Positions 6,558-12,155 of a stretch of 29,736 nucleotides of DNA are shown here, piece after piece. The position numbers were made by a program, and so were the translations under genes. Source of the DNA: Hyphomonadaceae bacterium UBA1001 (GTDB lineage Bacteria > Pseudomonadota > Alphaproteobacteria > Caulobacterales > Aquidulcibacteraceae); assembly GCA_002291875.1 (NCBI GenBank), contig DBAV01000096.1, forward strand, positions 1 to 29,736, read 5' to 3'. The notes under the pieces are model-generated. The model ran no database searches. It was not told where the DNA came from and worked only from the letters and a program-made list of their open reading frames with translations. Each line of letters begins with the position of its first letter. The stretch's first letter is position 1.

Positions 6558-7396
6558 CAATGCGGCTCCTCCCCGCCGGACACGTTCATGCTTTCCGCGG
6601 TAATGTACGCCGCTTCGTCCGAGCACAGGAACACCACGGCCCGGGCGGTGTCCTCGGGCAGGCCGGGGCGGCCTAACGGGATGCGGGCGGCCATGGCGGC
6701 CAGATAGGCCTCGACCGATTCCGCGCCGACGACCTTGGCGAAATACTCGTTCTGCCAGGCACCCAGGCTCGTCGTGACATGGTTGGGGCAGACATTGTTG
6801 ACGGTGATGCCGTGGGCGCCGAGTTCCACCGCGGCCGACCGCGCCAGGCCCACAAGGCCATGCTTGGAGGACGTATAGGCCTGGGCGTGGGGAAAACCGG
6901 ACTTGGCCGCCTGGCTGGCGATGTTGACGATGCGCCCGCCGCGCCCGCCGGCGATCATGCGCCGGGCGGCGGACTGGATGCCGAAGAAGCAGCCCTTGAG
7001 ATTGACGTCCAGAACCGCGTCCCAGTCGGCCTCGGTCACTTCCAGCAGTGGCTTCATGATATAGCCGATGCCGGCATTGTTCACCCAGATGTCCAGCCGT
7101 CCGAGGGTGTCGACCGCATGCTGGGCGAGGGCGTCCACCTCGGCCGGCACGCGCACGTCGCACGCCTTGGTGGTGACACCGACGCCGGTGGCCGCGATCT
7201 CGGCGGCGATGGCGGCCATTTCGTCCTCGGCGCCGATGTGCTCGGCGGCGGTCGCCGCATCGCGCGGGCGCCCGATGTCCGACAGCACGACCGATGCACC
7301 CTCGGCCGCCAGCGCGCGCACGATTGCCTCGCCCAGGCCCCTGCGCCGGCCCGAACCGGTGACGACCGCGACCTTGCCTTCCAGACGCCGCGCCAT
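6557..7396 (-). CDS. Short-chain dehydrogenase/reductase (SDR)
   Basis: 279-residue classical SDR oxidoreductase using NAD(P)H. The N-terminal Rossmann glycine motif is TGSGRRRGLG (residues 13-22), two residues longer than the usual TGxxxGxG spacing. NNAG is at 106-109; the catalytic Ser161, Tyr174 and Lys178 (YTSSK) are present. An insert around residues 42-60 suggests a larger loop near the cofactor. The substrate is unknown. It starts 4 bases after the hapK-like stop, so the two form an operon from a promoter near 7710-7854. Its stop overlaps the DUF4238 start, and three truncated copies of its 3' end lie downstream. The gene itself is complete. Confidence 0.92.
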   Translation of the reverse strand: MARRLEGKVAVVTGSGRRRGLGEAIVRALAAEGASVVLSDIGRPRDAATAAEHIGAEDEMAAIAAEIAATGVGVTTKACDVRVPAEVDALAQHAVDTLGRLDIWVNNAGIGYIMKPLLEVTEADWDAVLDVNLKGCFFGIQSAARRMIAGGRGGRIVNIASQAAKSGFPHAQAYTSSKHGLVGLARSAAVELGAHGITVNNVCPNHVTTSLGAWQNEYFAKVVGAESVEAYLAAMAARIPLGRPGLPEDTARAVVFLCSDEAAYITAESMNVSGGEEPH

Positions 7397-7400
7397 GACG

Positions 7401-7709
7401 TCAGACCCGCTCGGTCAGGATGAAGGTCACATCGACCATGCCCTGGAAGGCGGCGGCGATCTCCTGCATGGCCTGGGTGGCGACATCGGCGCCGAACTGG
7501 CCCATGTCGGCCACGTCGATGATCTCGATATACTGATAGGGCGGTGCGGCGTCGGACCCCAGCGTGCCGGTGGTGCGCAGCACTTCAAACCCCGCGATCG
7601 AGCGTAGGGCCCGCACGGTCGGCATGTCGACGGTCCTCGCCCATTGCTCGTACTGGTCGGTCGTCACGCCGGGCTTGAGATTGAACAGCGCAACGATACG
7701 TGTGGACAT
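7401..7709 (-). CDS. REDY-like / HapK-family small protein
   Basis: 102 residues, close to the REDY-like HapK family (dimeric alpha/beta-barrel fold). The typical features are the start 'RIVALFNLKPGV', the central 'GFEVLRTTGTLGSD' and 'YQYIEIIDVADMGQFGAD', and the end 'FILTE'. HapK was named in a prodigiosin-type pigment cluster, but relatives occur widely next to SDR and other redox genes with unknown function. GGGAGG lies upstream of the ATG. It is the first gene of the hapK-SDR operon and divergent from the methyltransferase. Confidence 0.82.
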   Translation of the reverse strand: MSTRIVALFNLKPGVTTDQYEQWARTVDMPTVRALRSIAGFEVLRTTGTLGSDAAPPYQYIEIIDVADMGQFGADVATQAMQEIAAAFQGMVDVTFILTERV

Positions 7710-7854
7710 GAGCTTGGCCTCCCAGGGTGTGCGTTCGGACGCGGCAGGATCGCGCAGACTTGCGCTTCCCCCTCGACGTGCGGCACCGGATATATCATTT
7801 GAACGATGCCGTCATGGCCACCCGTGAACGTCACCATCGCGCAGGAGTGAAGGC
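7710..7854. promoter_or_regulatory. Divergent intergenic region with AT-rich dyad
   Basis: The 145 bases between the divergent hapK-like and methyltransferase genes must hold promoters for both. An otherwise GC-rich stretch is interrupted by GATATATC (7789-7796, perfect palindrome), which overlaps the imperfect dyad TCATTTGAACGA (7795-7806). This could be a -10 region and/or a regulator binding site serving both operons. No clear -35 box is seen. Confidence 0.4.
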
Positions 7855-9150
7855 ATGAACGCCCCCGTCCGTCCACCATCGAAGGGCCGCAGGGTGGCCA
7901 CGCCTAAGGCCCTGGGTGCCGATGCGGGGGGCGGCGATGCGGACCTTGGCGGCAGGAGGCCCTATGACGGGCCGCCGGACTATCGTGTGGTCGGCCGCCA
8001 CGGCATGTTCCCCGACCTGGGTCATGACGAGATCGCGCGCTTCAACTTTCTGGCGCAGATGAACCGCCATCTGTCCACGCGGATCATGCCGGGCGTGAAG
8101 GAGGCCTTCGAAGGGCGCGTCAAGCCTGCTTTCCGCAAGGCCAAGGGGCGCGCCTTCAAGGACCGCCACGAGATCCGCAAGGCGCTGCTGGACGATCCGA
8201 TGTTCCAGTGGTGGTCGGCGCTGCGCCGGGCGACCATGGAAACCCGCCAGCAGGCCGGCCGCTGGGTGACGCTGCGCCAGGCCGAGGCGGTGAATGCCCG
8301 GGCGCGGGCCCTGACCGAAGGCGATCCGCGGCTGACGCTGAACCCTGATCAGGCATTGCCCCGTTATGTCGAGGCCATCGACCATCATTGCATGCCGGGC
8401 AGCTATCACACCGAACTGGTGCCGGGCGATGTGACCGGTCCGATGAACTACGACATCGGTATCTTCGCCACGACCGGGGGCATGTTGGGCCGCTACAATG
8501 ACGGCGGGGGACAGGCGATCGCGGCGTGGGTCAGGCGCACCCTGCCGGACCTCAAACCCAGGCGAATCCTGGATATCGGGGCTGGGCTGGGCCACAATGT
8601 GCTGCCGATCGCCCAGGCCTTTCCCGAGGCCGAGGTGGTGGCGGTCGACGTGGGCGCACCCATGCTGCGCTATGGGCTGGCCCGGGCCAGGACGATGGGT
8701 GTCGACAATGTGTCCTTCGTCCAGGGCGATGTGGCCGACCTGGCACAGTTCGAGGACGAGAGCTTTGACATGATCCACTCGTGCATGTTCCTGCACGAGA
8801 CATCCTATGAGGCGATGCCGCGGATCTTTGCCGAAACCCACCGACTGCTCCGGCCGGGCGGCATCGTCTTCCACGTCGAGCAACCGCAATACGATGCGTC
8901 CATGCCGCTGTTCGAACAGGCGATGCGCGATTGGGACGCGTTCTACAACAACGAGCCTTTCTGGACCAAGATGCACGAGCTGGACCTGGATGCGGCCATG
9001 GTCGCTGCCGGTTTCGCACGCGACAGCCTGATCCATGGCGGGGTCGCCGCCGTCGTCGATCCGGACGTATTCCCCGAGGCGGCCAAGGACTCTGGCCAGG
9101 AGGATTATGGGCGCAAGGCCGCCTGGCATGTCGTGGGAGCGGTGAAATGA
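7855..9150 (+). CDS. Class I SAM-dependent methyltransferase with N-terminal extension
   Basis: 431 residues. The Rossmann-like methyltransferase domain occupies about residues 200-400. Motif I is LDIGAGLGHN (239-248), the acidic residue follows in VVAVDV (262-266), then QGDVADL (290-296), and a post-motif LLRPGG is near residue 330. The first ~200 residues are an additional region without a recognised domain, with many Trp and basic residues and HH near 177-178, possibly a substrate-binding cap. The methyl acceptor is unknown. GGAGTGAAGGC lies before the ATG. The stop overlaps the next gene's ATG (ATGA), so both are translated together. With the divergent SDR and HapK-like genes it may form a small biosynthetic or degradative cluster (inference). 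Confidence 0.88.
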   Translation: MNAPVRPPSKGRRVATPKALGADAGGGDADLGGRRPYDGPPDYRVVGRHGMFPDLGHDEIARFNFLAQMNRHLSTRIMPGVKEAFEGRVKPAFRKAKGRAFKDRHEIRKALLDDPMFQWWSALRRATMETRQQAGRWVTLRQAEAVNARARALTEGDPRLTLNPDQALPRYVEAIDHHCMPGSYHTELVPGDVTGPMNYDIGIFATTGGMLGRYNDGGGQAIAAWVRRTLPDLKPRRILDIGAGLGHNVLPIAQAFPEAEVVAVDVGAPMLRYGLARARTMGVDNVSFVQGDVADLAQFEDESFDMIHSCMFLHETSYEAMPRIFAETHRLLRPGGIVFHVEQPQYDASMPLFEQAMRDWDAFYNNEPFWTKMHELDLDAAMVAAGFARDSLIHGGVAAVVDPDVFPEAAKDSGQEDYGRKAAWHVVGAVK

Positions 9151-9503
9151 CGGCCATCGATCCGCTGGCGCTGGCGGGCGCGAAGGCCCGCGGCAAGCGG
9201 CCCTATTTTCTGGATTCGGACGTCGAGCGGCTGACCAATATCGTGCTGGTGCTGGTGCAGGAACTGGCGGTCACGCGCGAACGGCTGGACACGATCGAAC
9301 GCCTGCTGGAACGCACGGGCGCAATGACGCGCGAGGACATCGAGCGCTTCGAGCCGACCCGGGCCGAAGCGGATGCCCGCGGCGCCTGGACCCAGGAATA
9401 CCTCGCCCGGGTCTTCCGCATCCTGCAGCAGGAGCGCGAAGCCATCGCTCGGGCGGGCGAGCCCACCAGCGAGGAGGTGGCCGAGGAACTGGCCAAGGTT
9501 TGA
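9147..9503 (+). CDS. Small hypothetical protein with predicted coiled coil, partner of the methyltransferase
   Basis: 118 residues, starting in an ATGA overlap with the methyltransferase stop. The family is not recognised. The centre (about residues 25-60, 'VERLTNIVLVLVQELAVTRE' then 'LDTIERLLERTG') is amphipathic with leucine/valine spacing expected of a coiled coil or dimerisation helix. The C-terminal half is very acidic and charged (EEVAEELAKV at the end). No signal peptide is present. The tight coupling suggests it acts with, or binds, the methyltransferase. Confidence 0.75.
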   Translation: MTAIDPLALAGAKARGKRPYFLDSDVERLTNIVLVLVQELAVTRERLDTIERLLERTGAMTREDIERFEPTRAEADARGAWTQEYLARVFRILQQEREAIARAGEPTSEEVAEELAKV

Positions 9504-9540
9504 GGGCACCATACCACGGGCATTGATGCGTCAGCCTTGC

Positions 9541-9564
9541 ATGTAAGGGAGCCTTACCTTACAT
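9541..9564. promoter_or_regulatory. Dyad operator upstream of the AbrB/PIN toxin-antitoxin pair
   Basis: ATGTAAGG (9541-9548) and CCTTACAT (9557-9564) are a perfect 8-bp inverted repeat with an 8-base spacer that itself holds a third half-site (CCTTA). It ends one base before the antitoxin ATG at 9566. AbrB-type antitoxins usually autorepress through such palindromes, so this is the likely autoregulatory operator, overlapping promoter and leader. Confidence 0.7.
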
Positions 9565-9565
9565 C

Positions 9566-9820
9566 ATGAGGATGGTCACGCTTACCATCACCGCGAAAGG
9601 TCAGGTCACCTTGCGCAAGGACGTGCTTGCGCATCTCGGCGTGCGGCCAGGGAAAAAGGTCGAGGTGGACTTGCTGCCGGATGGGAGGGTGGCACTGCGC
9701 GCCGCGCCGCAAGGAGAGCTCGCCCGCAGCTACGGGCTTTTGAGGAACGCCACGAGGCCTCCCCTGAGCCTTGCGGAGATTTCGCAGATCGCGCGTGACG
9801 GCTGGAGCCGGGACGCTTGA
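9566..9820 (+). CDS. vapB: AbrB/MazE/SpoVT-fold antitoxin (VapB-type)
   Basis: 84 residues. The N-terminal swapped-hairpin DNA-binding domain is evident from 'VTLTITAKGQVTLRKDVLAH' and the following 'LGVRPGKKVEVDLLPDGRV'. The C-terminal tail (about 50-84) is the part expected to wrap round and inhibit the toxin. A second in-frame ATG at 9572 is an alternative start. The dyad at 9541-9564 directly abuts the gene. Its TGA overlaps the toxin's TTG start (TTGA), giving fixed stoichiometric coupling. Confidence 0.88.
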   Translation: MRMVTLTITAKGQVTLRKDVLAHLGVRPGKKVEVDLLPDGRVALRAAPQGELARSYGLLRNATRPPLSLAEISQIARDGWSRDA

Positions 9821-10215
9821 GGCTGATCGCTGATACCAATGTCTTGGTGCGGATCCTGGTCGAGGACGATCTGGAGCAGGCGCAGGCGGCGCGGCGCGCG
9901 CTCGATGCCGCTGAGACTATCGCCATCCCCACCCCGGTCTTTTGCGAATTGGTCCGGGTTCTGATGCGCGGCTATCGCGTTCCCCGGGCTGAGATCGCGG
10001 CTGCACTGAGGACGTTGGTCGACAGCGCGCGCGTCCAGGCCGACCGCGAAGCCGTCGAGCTTGGCCTTGCAGTGTTCGAAACGGGTGGCGACTTTGCCGA
10101 CGGTGCGATCGTCCGTGAAGGCGCGGCATTGGGCGGCGACGTGCTGCTTACCTTCGATCTCGATGCAAAGGCGCGCCTGCAAGTGCTTGATTACCCCGTC
10201 TTGTGCCCGGTCTGA
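9817..10215 (+). CDS. vapC: PIN-domain ribonuclease toxin (VapC-type)
   Basis: 132 residues, a full PIN domain. The acidic metal-binding residues are present: Asp6 in IADTNV, Glu44 in FCELVRVL, Asp92/Asp95 in GGDFADG and Asp114 in LLTFD. PIN toxins of this kind cleave tRNA or rRNA when freed from the antitoxin. It starts with TTG overlapping the antitoxin stop. The intact active site argues that it is functional. The gene ends 9 bases from the convergent oxidoreductase stop, with no obvious terminator. Confidence 0.88.
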   Translation: MRLIADTNVLVRILVEDDLEQAQAARRALDAAETIAIPTPVFCELVRVLMRGYRVPRAEIAAALRTLVDSARVQADREAVELGLAVFETGGDFADGAIVREGAALGGDVLLTFDLDAKARLQVLDYPVLCPV

Positions 10216-10224
10216 GGCGCGCCC

Positions 10225-11244
10225 TCACCCCGGCCGCGCAATCCCTTGCCCGACATCGACCACCGCCTTGCCGATGTTCTCGCCGCGCATCAGCCGTTCG
10301 AACAGGCCTGGAGCGGCATCGAGGCCTTGGGCCACGTCCTCGGCGATGCTGATGCCGCCCGACGCCACATGCGGAGCGATCTCGGCGACAAACTCGTCCC
10401 AGCGCGGATAGAAGTCATAGACGACAAGGCCCAGGACCACGGCCCTCCTGCCGATCACCAGTCCCGCAGGCAGGCCCGGAGGGACGGTATCGGCATGATA
10501 CTGGTCGACCAGCCCGCACAGCACCATGCGCCCATAAGGCCGCAACCGCTGCAGCGCCATGGTCGCCATTCCGACCGAGACGTTCTCGAAGTGGACGCTG
10601 GCGCCTTCGGGCAAAGCCAGGCCCACCGCATCCTCCCATCCATCCGCGCGATAATCGACACAGGCATCGAAACCATAGCGTTCGCGCACCAGGGCGCATT
10701 TGGCGGGGCCGCCGGCAATGCCCACGACACGCGAGGCACCGCGCAGGCGCGCGATTTGCCCCGCCATGCCGCCCACCGCGCCGGCAGCGGCGTCCACCAG
10801 AACCTGGTCGCCTGCACCGGCACGGGCAAGCTGGGTAATGCCGGCCCAGGCTGTCAGCCCCGGCATGCCCAGCGCGCCCAGATGCGCGCGGCTGCCGGTC
10901 TGGTGAACCTCGATTGGGCGCAGGGCGTGGGAGGACAAGGCGACCTTTTCGGCCCATGCCCCTTGCATCGAATGCACCCACTGACCTTCGGCCAGGTGCG
11001 GCACGCGGCTGTGTGCGATCTGCCCGACCACCGCCCCGGGAATGGGATCAACGCCCGGGCGCGGCGCAGGCTCGCCCATATGTCGTCCCCTCAGCCGCGA
11101 TCCGACATAAGGATCGAGCGAGACGTGAACGACATCGATCACCACCCCGTCCTCGGGGCAGGCAGGTGGCGCAACCTCGACCGCCACGAAATCGGTGGCC
11201 TCGGGCCGCGCTGGCGGCACATGACGAAGCACGATCTGTTTCAT
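10225..11244 (-). CDS. NADP-dependent medium-chain oxidoreductase (LTB4DH/PTGR-like)
   Basis: 339 residues of the zinc-free medium-chain dehydrogenase/reductase class. The N-terminal 'VSLDPYVGSRL' corresponds to the '.S.DPY.R.RM' motif of leukotriene B4 dehydrogenase/prostaglandin reductase and curcumin-reductase-like enzymes. The nucleotide-binding glycine motif is AAAGAVGGMAGQIA (152-165), followed by 'VVGIAGG'. The usual chemistry is NADPH reduction of the C=C bond of alpha,beta-unsaturated carbonyls; the substrate here is unknown. Its ATG overlaps the stop of the upstream VOC gene (ATGA), so it is the last gene of a helicase-VOC-oxidoreductase run. Confidence 0.9.
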   Translation of the reverse strand: MKQIVLRHVPPARPEATDFVAVEVAPPACPEDGVVIDVVHVSLDPYVGSRLRGRHMGEPAPRPGVDPIPGAVVGQIAHSRVPHLAEGQWVHSMQGAWAEKVALSSHALRPIEVHQTGSRAHLGALGMPGLTAWAGITQLARAGAGDQVLVDAAAGAVGGMAGQIARLRGASRVVGIAGGPAKCALVRERYGFDACVDYRADGWEDAVGLALPEGASVHFENVSVGMATMALQRLRPYGRMVLCGLVDQYHADTVPPGLPAGLVIGRRAVVLGLVVYDFYPRWDEFVAEIAPHVASGGISIAEDVAQGLDAAPGLFERLMRGENIGKAVVDVGQGIARPG

Positions 11245-12140
11245 GGCCGCATCTCCATAAGGTCGAAGGCGGTGCCGTCGGGCCCCTCGACAGTGACGGC
11301 CAGCGCGCCCTGCGAAATGGCGTCGTCGATCCGCCGTGCCGGACCGCGCATCAGCGGACCAAGCTCTGCCAGCCGCGCCTCAAGGCCGGGCAGCATCAGG
11401 GATACCGACGAAATGCCCGGCACGGGCTGACCCGTGTGCCGCGGCCGCGCCATCACGCCATGGGGATACTGATCGAATTCGAGAAACACGTCCTCGCCAT
11501 GGCCCACGGTCGCGATGGCATGGCGAGTGTCCTCGGGCAGGCTGAAGGCCTGGTTGATCATGGTGTAGCGGATGGGTGCAGCGGGCCCTGCGACGAGGCC
11601 GAGGGTGGAGGCGGCGAACTGGCGTGCGGCCTCGAGGTCGGATGCCGCCAGCACCAGGATGAAGGGCTGGTCCACCAGGCTTCGGGCCTGCGGCAGGCGC
11701 ATTCCGGGCGGTGAGGCGTCGATCTGGGTCAGATAGACGATCTCGGCATCAGGCCCGCGGACCTGCATCGGGACAATGTCGGGAAAGCCGTCCAGCGGGC
11801 GCGGGGGGCCGATCACCTGAAACGGGCTGTCGGCCACCCGTGCCAGGGCAGCCTGGACGTCTGTCACGCACAGCTCGATCGCCGCCCATCCCAGCGTTCG
11901 CAGCGCAAGATAGGCAGGATGGGCGGGCACCTGGACAAGGCGGATAAAGACGGACGCGCCGGACGCCGGGCCCAGGACCGCCATCGGTGCGTCCACGGCC
12001 GCCGGTGCATCCAGCGACCGGGCCAGACCGGCATCGACGCGGCCGCGTTCAACAATCCGGTAATCGAAGGTCGCCGCATAGGCATCGACCGATCGTTCGA
12101 GGTCGGCGACAGACAGGGTCGCGGCACGCAACAGGCGCAT
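11241..12140 (-). CDS. Two-domain VOC-family protein
   Basis: 299 residues with two vicinal-oxygen-chelate modules, about 1-140 ('LLRAATLSVADLERSVDAYA' to 'AEIVYLTQID') and 160-299 ('FILVLAASDLEAARQFAAS' to 'PDGTAFDLMEMRP'). The arrangement resembles extradiol-dioxygenase or glyoxalase-like proteins. Classical metal ligands are not fully evident in domain 1. Overlap with the downstream MDR oxidoreductase suggests they act in one pathway on the same small carbonyl or aromatic compound (inference). It begins 15 bases after the helicase stop. Confidence 0.82.
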   Translation of the reverse strand: MRLLRAATLSVADLERSVDAYAATFDYRIVERGRVDAGLARSLDAPAAVDAPMAVLGPASGASVFIRLVQVPAHPAYLALRTLGWAAIELCVTDVQAALARVADSPFQVIGPPRPLDGFPDIVPMQVRGPDAEIVYLTQIDASPPGMRLPQARSLVDQPFILVLAASDLEAARQFAASTLGLVAGPAAPIRYTMINQAFSLPEDTRHAIATVGHGEDVFLEFDQYPHGVMARPRHTGQPVPGISSVSLMLPGLEARLAELGPLMRGPARRIDDAISQGALAVTVEGPDGTAFDLMEMRP

Positions 12141-12155
12141 CAGGCTCGCTCGGGA

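Noticed and set aside
6558..7163. Upstream extension of the DUF4238 frame
   Set aside because: It lies inside the SDR gene in another frame; family sequence starts at 6557.
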